DNA from: Bacteroidaceae bacterium | GTDB taxonomy: Bacteria; Bacteroidota; Bacteroidia; Bacteroidales; Bacteroidaceae | NCBI GenBank assembly: GCA_017936265.1 | Contig: JAGBFX010000036.1 | Span: 1-43,663, forward strand | Direction: 5' to 3' | DNA length: 43,663 nt | In this document: one piece after another, positions 24,563 through 34,220 of the stretch | Layout: every line of letters begins with the position of its first letter | Numbering within the stretch: position 1 is the stretch's first letter | The notes under the pieces: model-generated | What the model was told of the DNA's origin: nothing | Database searches by the model: none | What the model saw: the letters and a program-made list of their open reading frames with translations, nothing else | Program-made: the position numbers and the translations under genes

Positions 24563-24589
24563 AAAAAAACAATACTGCCATTATGGCAG
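24563..24589 (-). terminator. Terminator after the small barrel-protein gene
   Basis: CTGCCA (24575-24580) and TGGCAG (24584-24589) form a 6-bp stem with a three-base loop. On the minus strand it is followed by TATTG and a run of seven T. It lies 115 bases past the stop at 24705. Confidence 0.65.
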
Positions 24590-24704
24590 AGGCTATAAAA
24601 CTGAAAGGTAAAAGGTGAAAACTGCGGGTAAGAGCCAAACTTGTTTGAGCTCTTGCAACGAGAGAATGAAAAATCAATAAAGTTGAATGGGTGGAAACTT
24701 GCTT

Positions 24705-25283
24705 TTACCATACATAACCGATACGGATGCTGAAGCTCAGGGCTATGTTGTCGTTTCTGCAGCCGAGCCACTTCCATAGCTGGAACCCGTGGTGGTAGCC
24801 TGTCTCGGCGGGTGTGCCGAAAGCATATCCACCGCCTATCCATGCGTCGGCTATGAAACGCCCTATGCAGTACTGGTAGCCGAATGTCCCAAGCAGCGCT
24901 CCCATCTGTGCCAACGTGCGTTCTCCGCTGGCTGAATGGGTATAACGGTAATGCGAATATATTGCTTCGGGGCGCAGGTAGAAACCTGTCAGCGGCTTCT
25001 CGGGACTGTAGCCGTTGATGAAGAACTTGTGTCCGTAACGTATGGTAAAGCCTGACGGGTCATTATGGTATTTGTCATATCCTGCACCAATTACGCTACC
25101 GCACAATTCGCCGCTTTGCCTTATTGTCGGGAATGCCCGTTCAAATGATATCTTGGTGCTTCCGCTTGCCCATGACAGGAATGTCAGTTTCAGTGCGTTC
25201 TTATATGGCTGCTCCGCCTCTGCATTGTCTGGAAATGATATCAGTATGGCAAATATGGCGATAGTGGAAAATAGTTTTCTCAT
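24705..25283 (-). CDS. Putative outer-membrane protein, small beta-barrel
   Basis: 192 residues with a signal peptide (MRKLFSTIAIFAILISFPDN, cleavage near AEAEQ). The mature protein consists of about eight amphipathic strands with aromatic residues: KLTFLSWASGSTKISFERAF, GSVIGAGYDK, FTIRYGHKFFI, GFYLRPEAIYSHYRY, GALLGTFGYQYCIGRFIADA, WIGGGYAFG, IALSFSIRIGYVW, ending in an aromatic. The pattern resembles DUF3575-type small barrels, without a firm assignment. It appears to be transcribed alone, divergent from the GH110 gene, with a weak promoter-like TATCTTCA near 25311-25318 on the minus strand. Confidence 0.7.
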   Translation of the reverse strand: MRKLFSTIAIFAILISFPDNAEAEQPYKNALKLTFLSWASGSTKISFERAFPTIRQSGELCGSVIGAGYDKYHNDPSGFTIRYGHKFFINGYSPEKPLTGFYLRPEAIYSHYRYTHSASGERTLAQMGALLGTFGYQYCIGRFIADAWIGGGYAFGTPAETGYHHGFQLWKWLGCRNDNIALSFSIRIGYVW

Positions 25284-25340
25284 GCGTATTAAGGATGTTT
25301 TTCATAGAAATCGTGAAGATAGCAATAAATGCTTGATACC

Positions 25341-25371
25341 TTTGTGGAATACTTAATTTTTTTTATCTTCG
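25341..25371 (+). promoter_or_regulatory. Promoter of the GH110 gene
   Basis: TTTG (25341-25344), 19 bases, TATCTTCG (25364-25371). Transcription would start near 25377, about 12 bases before ATG 25389. Confidence 0.7.
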
Positions 25372-25388
25372 CAAAAAATAATTATCCG

Positions 25389-27227
25389 ATGAAAAGAATA
25401 TCCTGTTGTCTTGGCACATTGTTGCTGCTCATTATTGTATCGTGCGGTCCAAATGAAAAAGTTTATTATGCAAGTGACTTCGGCATAGTGCCCGGGACGG
25501 GCGAGGACATGACTGCCAAGGTGGCTGCTGCCATTGAGACTATCAAGGCCGAGTGCAACGGCGAACCGGCCGTGCTGCTCTTCGAGGGTGGTGAGTACGA
25601 TTTCTACCCCGACAGTGCCAATGTGCGCGAGTATTATGTCAGTAATCACGACCAGGACAACCCCAAGAAGGTGGCAATTGTTCTCGAGGGGATGAAGAAC
25701 TTCACTCTCAAGGGGCGTGACAGAGGAATGGATGCACTCCGTGCCGATTTCATGATGAACGGTCGCATGCTTCCCATTGCCATGGTCGATTGCGAGAACT
25801 GTACGCTCGACTTTATTGGCATTGATACGCGCTCGCCGCAGATTACTCAGGTAGAGGTGCTTGAGAACGATACCGAGAACGGTTATATAACATACCGCAT
25901 CGCTCCTTATGCGAATTACAGGATTGATGACGGCAATCTGGTTACATATGGCAGCAACTGGGAGCTGACTCCGCAGGCAGGTATTGCCTTTGACGGCAAG
26001 ACAAGGCATCTTGTCTATTGCACAAGCGACATTTGGGTGGGTGTAAGAGGCGTTGAGGAGATTGAGCCACGTGTTATCCGCGCTCCATGGCGTGATGCCC
26101 GTCTTGTGCCTGGTACGGTAGTAGCAATGCGCTCCTATGCGCGCCCCACACCGGGAATCTTCGTGTCGGGCTGCAAGGATATCTCAATAAAAAGTACCTC
26201 TGTGTATTATGCCGAGGGTATGGGCCTTCTTGCTCAGGTTACCGAGAATATCACACTTGAACGCTTCATAGTCGGCAGACGCAGCAATGTACGCTATTTT
26301 TCCACGCAGGCCGATGCTACGCACTTCTCGGGCTGCAAGGGAAAGATTGTTTCGACAGGCGGTATCTACGAGGGCATGATGGATGATGCCATCAATGTGC
26401 ATGGAACATATCTGCGCGTTACCGAAAGGTTGGATGACCATACTCTGGTGGGCCGTTACATGCATGGTCAGGCCTATGGATTCTATTGGGGCGGTGCGGG
26501 CGACAGTGTGCAGTTCGTGCGTTCCGATGTAATGGAGATTACCGAGGGTAACCGCATTGTGGAAATTGCTCCCTATGACAAGGAGCAGCTTGCCGGTTGC
26601 AAGGAGTTCAGGATAAAGTTCGAGAAAGTTTTGCCTGCCGACATAGCCGACGGTAAATATGGCATCGAGAATCTCGAGTGGACTCCCGAGGTGGTGTTCA
26701 GCGACAATGTCATCCGTAACAACCGTGCGCGCGGTACGCTGTTCAGCACTCCCAAGAGCACGTTGGTCGAGCGAAACTTCTTTGACCATACGTCCGGAAC
26801 GGCAATCCTGCTCTGCGGCGATTGCAACGGCTGGTTCGAGACGGGTGCCTGCCGCGATGTGGTGATACGTGACAACCGCTTTGTGAATTCACTCACAAAC
26901 ATGTTCCAGTTTACAAACGCCATAATATCAATATACCCCGAGATACCCGACCTTGCAGGTCAGCAGAAATATTTCCATGGCGGCAATGGCAAAGGGGTTG
27001 TCATTGAGAACAATACATTCGAGACCTTTGATGCGCCCATTGTATATGCAAAGTCGCTTGACGGTCTTGTGTTCAAGGGGAACAGAATCGTTCAGAATAA
27101 CGATTACGAGCCGTTCCATTGGAACAAGCACCGCTTCCTTTTTGAGCGTGTAAGGAATGCCGTAATCGAGAACAATGAGTTTGACGGTGGCTTCGACCCC
27201 GAGAAGGATGTCAAATACAATGATTGA
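25389..27227 (+). CDS. GH110 alpha-1,3-galactosidase lipoprotein
   Basis: 612 residues from ATG 25389, chosen because it gives a lipoprotein signal (MKRISCCLGTLLLLIIVSCG, Cys 19) and because the promoter ends only 18 bases upstream. The sequence matches my memory of Bacteroides alpha-1,3-galactosidases (GlaA/GlaB, family GH110): YDFYPDSANVREYYVSNHDQ, HYAEGMGLLAQ-type segment (here VYYAEGMGLLAQVTENITLE), TQADATHFSGCKGKIVS, GMMDDAINVHGTYLRV and SGTAILLCGDCNGWFETGAC. The fold is a right-handed parallel beta-helix. It removes terminal alpha-1,3-linked galactose, for example from blood-group B or linear alpha-Gal structures; subfamily A versus B is not decided here. It is the first gene of an operon with the pseudouridine synthase. 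Confidence 0.9.
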   Translation: MKRISCCLGTLLLLIIVSCGPNEKVYYASDFGIVPGTGEDMTAKVAAAIETIKAECNGEPAVLLFEGGEYDFYPDSANVREYYVSNHDQDNPKKVAIVLEGMKNFTLKGRDRGMDALRADFMMNGRMLPIAMVDCENCTLDFIGIDTRSPQITQVEVLENDTENGYITYRIAPYANYRIDDGNLVTYGSNWELTPQAGIAFDGKTRHLVYCTSDIWVGVRGVEEIEPRVIRAPWRDARLVPGTVVAMRSYARPTPGIFVSGCKDISIKSTSVYYAEGMGLLAQVTENITLERFIVGRRSNVRYFSTQADATHFSGCKGKIVSTGGIYEGMMDDAINVHGTYLRVTERLDDHTLVGRYMHGQAYGFYWGGAGDSVQFVRSDVMEITEGNRIVEIAPYDKEQLAGCKEFRIKFEKVLPADIADGKYGIENLEWTPEVVFSDNVIRNNRARGTLFSTPKSTLVERNFFDHTSGTAILLCGDCNGWFETGACRDVVIRDNRFVNSLTNMFQFTNAIISIYPEIPDLAGQQKYFHGGNGKGVVIENNTFETFDAPIVYAKSLDGLVFKGNRIVQNNDYEPFHWNKHRFLFERVRNAVIENNEFDGGFDPEKDVKYND

Positions 27228-28861
27228 TGCAGTTGTTGCACAGATTCCATTGTGATATCTCGGGTATTGAGCCTCCTGAAAGGTTCAACAATCCGTTTTA
27301 CTATTCGCCTCATCGGTTGTGCGTTGTCGCTGCCGATGAGGTGCGTGCCTTTCTGCTCAGTGATGAGGCTGTCGCAGCCGATGCCGTCAAGGGCAAGATG
27401 ATGGGGGTACTTGTGGTACGTGATTCAGCGGGCGAACTCGGATACCTTGCGGCTTTCTCGGGGCTGCTTGCAGGATGCAACAGGGTAGACGGGTTTGTGC
27501 CGCCTGTTTTTGATTTCCTTTCTCCCACAGGCTATTTCAAAATGGAAGAGCAGGAGATATCGGCTATAAATACAAGAATCAACGATATAAAGGAGAGCGA
27601 AGCCTACCGCAATGCCCTTCTTGAGGTGGAGCAAATAAAGGAGAGTGCTGCTGTGGCTCTTGATGCTCTTTCCGCCGAATATGCGGCAAACAAGGAACAG
27701 AGGCGCGAAAGACGTGCCGTCGGCGGGCTGACAGCCGAGGTGGAACATGCTATGACAAGGCAGAGCCAGTTCGAGAAGGCCGAGCTGAAGCGTCGCCGCA
27801 AGGCGTGGAACTCAACGATTGCCGAGAAAGAGGCTCTTCTGGCTGTCTATGATGAGGATATATCTTCGCTTGCCGATGAACGCAAGCGCCGTTCTTTTGC
27901 TTTGCAACGCTGGCTGTTCAAGCAGTTCAAAGTGCTGAATGCCCGTGGTGAAGAACGCTGCCTATTGGATATTTTTACAGAAAAGACAGGCTGTATGCCT
28001 CCCGCCGGGGCTGGGGAGTGTGCTGCTCCCAAATTGTTGCAATATGCCTTTTCAAATAGCCTTGAGCCGCTATGCATGGCCGAGTTCTGGCTAGGTGACT
28101 CTCCTGCAGGCGAGGTGCGTCGCGACGGTTGTTTCTATGGCTCGTGCAAGAGCAAGTGTGAACCCATATTGTCTCATATGCTCCAGGGCCTTGATGTTGA
28201 AGAGAATGCCCTTGAGAAGGGCGAGGATATAACTTCGTTGGAAGTGCTGTTCGAGGATAATGCGCTTATTGCTGTCAATAAGCCCTCGGGTGTGCTCTCA
28301 GTACCGGGTATTGTCGGCGGAACATCGGTACAGCAGTGGCTGCGCGATGCCAGGCACTGCAATGACATATATGTGGTACACCGTCTGGATATGGCAACGT
28401 CGGGGGTGCTTGTGGCTGCAAAATCAATGGAAATTTACAAGGAAATGCAACGTCTGTTCGCCTCGCGCGAGATGCGCAAGGAGTATATTGCTCTGCTTGA
28501 CGGCATTCCTTCCAAAGGCGAGGGCGTCATTGAACTTCCTCTGTCGCCCGATTATGAGAACCGTCCGCGTCAGAAGGTCGACAAGGTTGCGGGCAAGGAT
28601 GCTGTTACCCGCTACAGAGTGCTCCGAACGGTAGAACAAGGTGGCGGGGAGTGTGCATTGGTGCTCTTTGAACCACTTACCGGCCGCACCCACCAACTGC
28701 GTGTGCATGCAGCTCACAAGTGCGGGCTCGACACTCCGATTATCGGCGATGCTCTCTATAGCAAAGTGGCAGATAGGCTTATGCTGCATGCCGCTTCGTT
28801 GGAGTTCATCCATCCTCTCAGTGGCGAAAAAGTCAAGATTACGGCAGGTGTGCCGTTCTGA
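27227..28861 (+). CDS. Long RluA-family pseudouridine synthase
   Basis: 544 residues from ATG 27227; this ATG overlaps the GH110 stop as TGATG, giving translational coupling. A TTG one codon upstream is possible but less likely. The C-terminal half is RluA-type: LEVLFEDNALIAVNKPSGVL, HRLDMATSG with catalytic Asp 388, ASREMRKEYIALLDG, and LTGRTHQLRVHAAHK. The N-terminal half is an extension with a long coiled coil (about 105-215) and a Cys-containing segment (GECAAPKLLQYAFSN, PLCMAEFW, GSCKSKCEPILSHML). This extension is known in a subset of RluA-like enzymes in Bacteroidetes and some gamma-proteobacteria. It modifies uridine in rRNA or tRNA; the target is unknown. Operon pairing with a glycosidase is unusual. 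Confidence 0.9.
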   Translation: MQLLHRFHCDISGIEPPERFNNPFYYSPHRLCVVAADEVRAFLLSDEAVAADAVKGKMMGVLVVRDSAGELGYLAAFSGLLAGCNRVDGFVPPVFDFLSPTGYFKMEEQEISAINTRINDIKESEAYRNALLEVEQIKESAAVALDALSAEYAANKEQRRERRAVGGLTAEVEHAMTRQSQFEKAELKRRRKAWNSTIAEKEALLAVYDEDISSLADERKRRSFALQRWLFKQFKVLNARGEERCLLDIFTEKTGCMPPAGAGECAAPKLLQYAFSNSLEPLCMAEFWLGDSPAGEVRRDGCFYGSCKSKCEPILSHMLQGLDVEENALEKGEDITSLEVLFEDNALIAVNKPSGVLSVPGIVGGTSVQQWLRDARHCNDIYVVHRLDMATSGVLVAAKSMEIYKEMQRLFASREMRKEYIALLDGIPSKGEGVIELPLSPDYENRPRQKVDKVAGKDAVTRYRVLRTVEQGGGECALVLFEPLTGRTHQLRVHAAHKCGLDTPIIGDALYSKVADRLMLHAASLEFIHPLSGEKVKITAGVPF

Positions 28862-28984
28862 TGTAAAAGTTTTTTCAAAAGGGTTACCGATTTTCGGTGT
28901 AATATGGTTGCAGGCAGGTTCCCGGCAATCGGTATCTTTCAAACAAGACTTATTGAACGCTTTTCCGAAATGCTTCCTGCTATA

Positions 28985-29016
28985 TTTGAAAGTCCGGTTA
29001 ATATTATATATATTTG
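28985..29016 (+). promoter_or_regulatory. Promoter of the sialidase gene
   Basis: TTTG (28985-28988), 20 bases, TATATTTG (29009-29016). Transcription would start near 29022, about 40 bases before ATG 29063. Upstream lies a small hairpin ACCGA-TTT-TCGGT (28886-28898) without a T run; nothing else is seen in the 200-base gap. Confidence 0.7.
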
Positions 29017-29062
29017 CATTATTATATAGTGCGCGTAATATTTATTAACTAACTATAAATCT

Positions 29063-32000
29063 ATGCAACTCAAATCATTACTCCTTTCTGCATTGTCGGC
29101 CATGCTCATCAGCATGGGCGTAAATGCCCAGAGCGACTACTATGTAGTCCACGGCTCGAACGAGAATGTGACCCATGCTACACACTATCCCATTGCGGTA
29201 GGTGTCGTGGGAACACACAGTCAGCAGCAGCTGGTAAACAACATAGCTTCGGCGCCGCGTTGTGCAGCCTATTTCGACAAGACAGCCAATGTCTTCGAGG
29301 TAATGCGTGGCGAGACAGTTACTCCGCTCATCACAATCAACGGCAGCTGGATGCACGGATATGTCTTCGTTGACTGGGACAACAGCAAGCAGTTCGAGGT
29401 AAACCTGCAGGGAGACGGCCCTTACACCAAAGGCGAGGGCAACGAGCTCATGTGCTGGTCGCTCTATGGCAAGAATACCAACGGCGATACAGGCTGGAAC
29501 AGTGCCGGCATATACCAGGCAAGCGGCGATGTGCTTGCTCCGGGCTCTTTCAATGTGCCAACAGATGTTGAGGATGGCGCAGTGTTCCGTATGCGTTATG
29601 CTGTGCAGTGGAACAGCATTGACCCTACAGGTTCATACGCCAACTTCATAAGTGACGGTGCGTCTATTATAGATGTAATGCTAAAGGTGAGCGGCGAGGC
29701 TGATGATGTTGAGGTAAGCTATCCTATCGATGAGTATACCGAGCCACGCGTGGGTACAACTCCCGATGAGGCTGCATGGAATGCCATAGCCGATGGTCTT
29801 AACGCTACATGGGCTTCACGCGATGTTCATTATAAACTGCATGAGGTACCTGAGGTGGCGCAGAAGAATTCTGCCGAGATTCATGCATGGAAGGGCGAGC
29901 GTGCCAATATCCAAGCTGTTCTCTACAGCAAGAGCGACCAGGGTATGTTGAAGGTGCGCATGACCGAGTGGCAGAAGGCCGGTGCTGCAACAGGTATCAA
30001 CGGCGGCGATGCACGCTTCGTGAACTATGTAATCACTGATGATTATGTGGCTTGCGGCAACCACCCGATGACACTGCCGCAGTGGCTTGTTGCCGATGTA
30101 ATTGACCAGGACAAGCCTCATGCAGTTCCTGCAATGGAGACACGCCCTGTATGGTGTACAATAGAGGTTCCGCGCAACATCGAGGCTGGCGAGTATACAA
30201 CAGCTCTTGAGGTGGTTAACGAGAATGATGAGGTAGTGAAGAGCCTTGCTCTCACAATCAATGTCAACAGCCACTCTCTGCCTACGGTAGCAGAACAGAA
30301 ATTCCACCTCGACTTCTGGCAGCAGCCTTATGCCATAAGCCGCTACTATCAGGTTGAGCGTTGGAGCAACGAACATCTTGAGGCTTTACGCCCCTATCTT
30401 GCTGCTCTTGGCCGTGCCGGTCAGCGCAGTGTTACAGCAATCCTTTTCTACGAGCCATGGGGTGAACAGACACACGACCTATTCGACCCGATGGTGCAGA
30501 CTACAAAGAAAACAGACGGTAGTTGGGCATATGATTATACTGTCTTTGATAAATATGTTGAACTCTGCGCCGAGTATGGCATCGACAAGCAAATAAACTG
30601 CTTCAGTATGGTGCCTTGGGATATGAGCTTCCGCTACTACGATGAGGCTACAAGCAGTTACAAGAGCATAAATACAACAACGGGTACATCGCAGTATCGT
30701 GAACTATGGACGAGTTTCCTCACAGCATTCAAGGCTCACTTGCAGGAGAAGGGCTGGTTTGAGAAGACTAACATCGCAATGGACGAGCGTGCCGAGAGCG
30801 ATTTGAACAACGCATATGCTATTGCCAATGGCCTTGGCTTTAACTGCGCCCTTGCCGGTAACTATCACAGCTCGCTCTGCGGCACATACCGCGACCTCTG
30901 CGCACAGCTTGGCCAGGAGCATCTGTTTACTGCCGAGCAGCTTGCAAGCCGCAAGGCAAAGGGCTGGATTACAACCTTCTATACAAGCTGCGCAAACAGC
31001 GAGCCCAACATCTACAGCAACTCTTATCCCGCAGAGGCTGCTTATCTGCCAATCTATGCAGCGCAGATGAACCTCGATGGTTACCTGCACTGGGCATGGT
31101 GTAACTGGGATGAGCATCCGCTCACTGACAGCCGTTTCCGCAAGTTCGGTTCAGGCGATACATACTGCTACTATCCTGGCAACCGTTCAAGCGTGCGTTT
31201 CGAGCGCCTTATCGAAGGTATCCATCAGTATGAGAAAATACAGATTCTGCGCGAGGAGTATGCAAATGACAGTGAGAAACTTGCGACACTCAATGCTCTT
31301 CTTGGTCGCTTCTCTGGCCAGATTGGCGGCGAGGAGTGTGCTGCCATTGTAAATGACCTTGAGGATTTCCTCAACGGCAAGGAGGTCGAGGTGCCTGTGG
31401 CTAAGGATGTGACTACAGGTTATTATCACTTGGTAAGCAAGGCTACTGCCCGCACCGAGCACCTGTACAACAATGCTTTTCACAACGGTAACAGCCTTAA
31501 GTTTACTCTCCAATCAAGTAACATGGTGAATACCAACAATGGTATCTGGCACATTGAGGTAAAGGATAACAACAAACTCGGCATCGTCAACGGCGACGGT
31601 AACCCCGTTGTAGCCGGCGCAAGTTATGGCGGTTCTGTTGTGGGAACTTACAATGAACTTACAGTGGGCTCTACAAAGGATGTAGGCGAGTATCGCTACT
31701 ACTATTTTACCGAGGCGCTTAACTGCACCAACGGAGGAGCAAATTTCAAGGTGGGCGGTGTTGACTTCCTTACAACCTGGACTACCGGTGGCGCCGGTGC
31801 CGATGATAACCTGTGGCGCTTTGAGCCTGTCGACATGGACGGCATGAGCGTGTATGATGTTGTTATCGAGGATAATGCCAATGTATATGTTACATACAAC
31901 ACAACAGGCGAGAAGGCATTCAACGGCGGTTTCTTCATCACGCCAAATACAATAACAGGCGAAAACCTCTCTGTTGCTATGCTTGGCAATACGCTCGAGG

Positions 32001-34054
32001 GTGCTGATGTAACCATGGATGGACAGACAATCAAGGTTACAAATATAAAGGCGGCAAAGATACCTGAGAAGCAGGACCTTTACAATACAAGTAAGGGCGA
32101 CGGTGTTGTTCCTCCTTACCGCATTCCTGGCATAACAACCGCAAGCAACGGCCGTCTGATAACAGCTGCCGCACGTCTTGTGTGCGGTACAGACCCGGGT
32201 TATGGTCAGGTGGACATCGTTTGCCGTACAAGTGATGACCATGGCGAGACATGGAGCGACATGATTGATGTTGCGGTCGGTACAGGCAAGACATCGGCTA
32301 CAGAAAATTACTTTGATACTGCATTCGGCGATCCTGCAATCGTTGCCGACCGCACAAGTAATGAGGTTCTTATCATTGCAGTTGCCGGCTGTACAGTTTA
32401 TGGCAACGGTAACACAACACGTCAGAACCCAAATCTCATTGCCACAATCCACAGCAAGGATAACGGCGAGACATGGGAGGCTCCGGTAAATGTTACCGAG
32501 CAGGTGTACAGTCTCTTCGACGCGGGCAACCCCATTCAGGCTGCTTTTGTGGGTGGCGGTAAAATATTCCAGAGCCGCATAGTAAAGAAGGACAAGTATT
32601 ATCGTTTGTATGCGGCTATGTGTGCACGCCCTAACGGAAACCGTGTAATCTATTCCGATGACTTCGGCCGCACATGGCAGGCACTCGGCGGTGCATCGGC
32701 TCTCCCCGCTTCCGGTGGCGATGAGCCCAAGTGCGAGGAGATGCCCGACGGTCGAGTGATACTCTCGAGCCGTGTGGGCGGTGGCCGTATCTATAACATA
32801 TACACCTATAGCAACACAATGACAGGCGAGGGTAGCTGGAGCAATTCGGTCAAGAGCACCTTTGCCGGTTCAGGTCTCACTCCAGGCGGTAACTCCACAA
32901 ATGGCGAAATCCTTGTTGTTCCCGTACAGCGTAACAGCGACAAGAAGGAGATGTACCTCGCTTTGCAGTCACTGCCTACAGGTAGCGGCCGTACAAACGT
33001 AGGTATCTTCTACAAGGAGCTGACCGACCTCAGTGACCTTAACACCGTTGCCAACTTCGCAACAGACTGGAACGGATTCTATCAGGTGAGCAATACCGCT
33101 TCGGCATACAGCTCTATGGACTTGCAGGCCGATGACAGAATAGGTTTCATCTACGAAGAGACACTGACAGGCTTCGGCAAGCGCAATAACCCAGTATCAA
33201 CCAGCTTCCCCACAGGTGCCGGCCAGCACAACTTCGACGGCTTCGACAACCTCTATGTCGCATATGACCTTGAGTATATCACAGGTGGTGCATACAGCGT
33301 GAAGCGTGACGTGAACCGCGGTACTTTCGTCAAGGAGTATTTCAAGGCTCTTGTTGCCGATACCGAAATCGAAAATGCAGATCTCGATGCTGCTATCGAG
33401 GCTCTTGGCGAGAATCCCACGACATCCGAAATAGATGCCATCTATGCACTGTTTGTTCCTGCCGACAAATGGGACGGCAAGGTACTTACATTTACCAACG
33501 TTCAGCAGAACGGTACAGAGTATGTTCTTTATGTCGATGATAGCAATGTGCTCAGCATTGCTACAGAATCGGCCGATGCAGTAGGCGAGGCTGCCCAGTT
33601 CAATTGCAAGAAGGAGGCAAGCGGCAAGTACAGTTTTTTTAATGAGAAGGCACAGCTATACATGATATGGCGTGCCGGTGGCAATTATGGCTACAACAAC
33701 AATGCTGGAACACTCGATACATACAACGCAACATACTGCGACTGGAGCATCAATCCCGGCAGCAATGTCCAGGATACATATTATCTTGTCAGCAAACGCA
33801 GTAACGGTACGACAGACGGTGCTATCATCCTTATGGCTGCCGGTACATTCGACGCTTGGGGCAACAGCGAGGGTTATAGCGGTAATTACAGCAACCTCTT
33901 TCGCATTGATGTTATTGACGGCGAGACAGGCCTTGACGAGATAACAGATAACAGATTACAGAGTACAGGTGTTTATGATCTGCAAGGCCGCAAGGTAGAT
34001 ACCCCAACCAAAGGTATATACATTATCAACGGCCAGAAGTTTTTAGTAAAATAG
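29063..34054 (+). CDS. Secreted GH123-like / GH33 sialidase fusion enzyme
   Basis: 1663 residues. Signal peptide MQLKSLLLSALSAMLISMGV (cleavage near NAQ). About 40-215 is a beta-sandwich resembling GEVED-type domains. About 240-780 is a GH123-like (DUF4091) hexosaminidase region with an M573-D574-E575-R576 motif matching the Asp-Glu catalytic pair of GH123 and a YLHWAWCNWDEHPLTDSRF segment. About 790-1000 is a beta-trefoil/ricin-like binding region. From about 1010 is a GH33 sialidase: Y1019-R-I-P motif, three Asp boxes (SDDHGETW 1057, SKDNGETW 1131, SDDFGRTW 1198), an acidic EPKCEEMPDGRV region and a late IGFIYEE. A further binding-like domain follows. The C terminus (GVYDLQGRKVDTPTKGIYII) is a surface-sorting tail common in Prevotella. 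It would remove sialic acid and possibly GalNAc from host glycans. Confidence 0.88.
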   Translation: MQLKSLLLSALSAMLISMGVNAQSDYYVVHGSNENVTHATHYPIAVGVVGTHSQQQLVNNIASAPRCAAYFDKTANVFEVMRGETVTPLITINGSWMHGYVFVDWDNSKQFEVNLQGDGPYTKGEGNELMCWSLYGKNTNGDTGWNSAGIYQASGDVLAPGSFNVPTDVEDGAVFRMRYAVQWNSIDPTGSYANFISDGASIIDVMLKVSGEADDVEVSYPIDEYTEPRVGTTPDEAAWNAIADGLNATWASRDVHYKLHEVPEVAQKNSAEIHAWKGERANIQAVLYSKSDQGMLKVRMTEWQKAGAATGINGGDARFVNYVITDDYVACGNHPMTLPQWLVADVIDQDKPHAVPAMETRPVWCTIEVPRNIEAGEYTTALEVVNENDEVVKSLALTINVNSHSLPTVAEQKFHLDFWQQPYAISRYYQVERWSNEHLEALRPYLAALGRAGQRSVTAILFYEPWGEQTHDLFDPMVQTTKKTDGSWAYDYTVFDKYVELCAEYGIDKQINCFSMVPWDMSFRYYDEATSSYKSINTTTGTSQYRELWTSFLTAFKAHLQEKGWFEKTNIAMDERAESDLNNAYAIANGLGFNCALAGNYHSSLCGTYRDLCAQLGQEHLFTAEQLASRKAKGWITTFYTSCANSEPNIYSNSYPAEAAYLPIYAAQMNLDGYLHWAWCNWDEHPLTDSRFRKFGSGDTYCYYPGNRSSVRFERLIEGIHQYEKIQILREEYANDSEKLATLNALLGRFSGQIGGEECAAIVNDLEDFLNGKEVEVPVAKDVTTGYYHLVSKATARTEHLYNNAFHNGNSLKFTLQSSNMVNTNNGIWHIEVKDNNKLGIVNGDGNPVVAGASYGGSVVGTYNELTVGSTKDVGEYRYYYFTEALNCTNGGANFKVGGVDFLTTWTTGGAGADDNLWRFEPVDMDGMSVYDVVIEDNANVYVTYNTTGEKAFNGGFFITPNTITGENLSVAMLGNTLEGADVTMDGQTIKVTNIKAAKIPEKQDLYNTSKGDGVVPPYRIPGITTASNGRLITAAARLVCGTDPGYGQVDIVCRTSDDHGETWSDMIDVAVGTGKTSATENYFDTAFGDPAIVADRTSNEVLIIAVAGCTVYGNGNTTRQNPNLIATIHSKDNGETWEAPVNVTEQVYSLFDAGNPIQAAFVGGGKIFQSRIVKKDKYYRLYAAMCARPNGNRVIYSDDFGRTWQALGGASALPASGGDEPKCEEMPDGRVILSSRVGGGRIYNIYTYSNTMTGEGSWSNSVKSTFAGSGLTPGGNSTNGEILVVPVQRNSDKKEMYLALQSLPTGSGRTNVGIFYKELTDLSDLNTVANFATDWNGFYQVSNTASAYSSMDLQADDRIGFIYEETLTGFGKRNNPVSTSFPTGAGQHNFDGFDNLYVAYDLEYITGGAYSVKRDVNRGTFVKEYFKALVADTEIENADLDAAIEALGENPTTSEIDAIYALFVPADKWDGKVLTFTNVQQNGTEYVLYVDDSNVLSIATESADAVGEAAQFNCKKEASGKYSFFNEKAQLYMIWRAGGNYGYNNNAGTLDTYNATYCDWSINPGSNVQDTYYLVSKRSNGTTDGAIILMAAGTFDAWGNSEGYSGNYSNLFRIDVIDGETGLDEITDNRLQSTGVYDLQGRKVDTPTKGIYIINGQKFLVK

Positions 34055-34081
34055 GTCGTTATCAAAGCAAGAAAACGACCT
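34053..34081 (+). terminator. Short hairpin at the sialidase stop codon
   Basis: AGGTCGTT (34053-34060) with AACGACCT (34074-34081), 8 bp, 13-base loop, overlapping the stop codon. No T run; it may slow polymerase or protect the 3' end ahead of the stronger hairpin downstream. Confidence 0.4.
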
Positions 34082-34164
34082 TAATGCCGATATATTGATA
34101 ATCCTGAAAAGGGTATATATATCCAAAAATATCAAAAGGTCTTGATAAGATAATACCCATACTT

Positions 34165-34199
34165 AAAAAACGCCAACTTCATGTAAGTAGGCGTTTTTT
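34165..34199. terminator. Bidirectional terminator between sialidase and thiamine operon
   Basis: AAAAAACGCC (34165-34174) with GGCGTTTTTT (34190-34199), plus inner ACTT/AAGT pairs. A and T runs on both sides suit termination of the convergent sialidase (ends 34054) and thiamine pyrophosphokinase (ends 34221) genes. Confidence 0.88.
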
Positions 34200-34220
34200 A
34201 TTTGCTTTTTGTAATAATGT

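Noticed and set aside
31514-32452. 312-codon open frame on the minus strand inside the sialidase fusion gene
   Set aside because: Cys/Ile-rich low-complexity product without recognisable motifs; it mirrors the sialidase domain coding sequence, which has clear Asp boxes.
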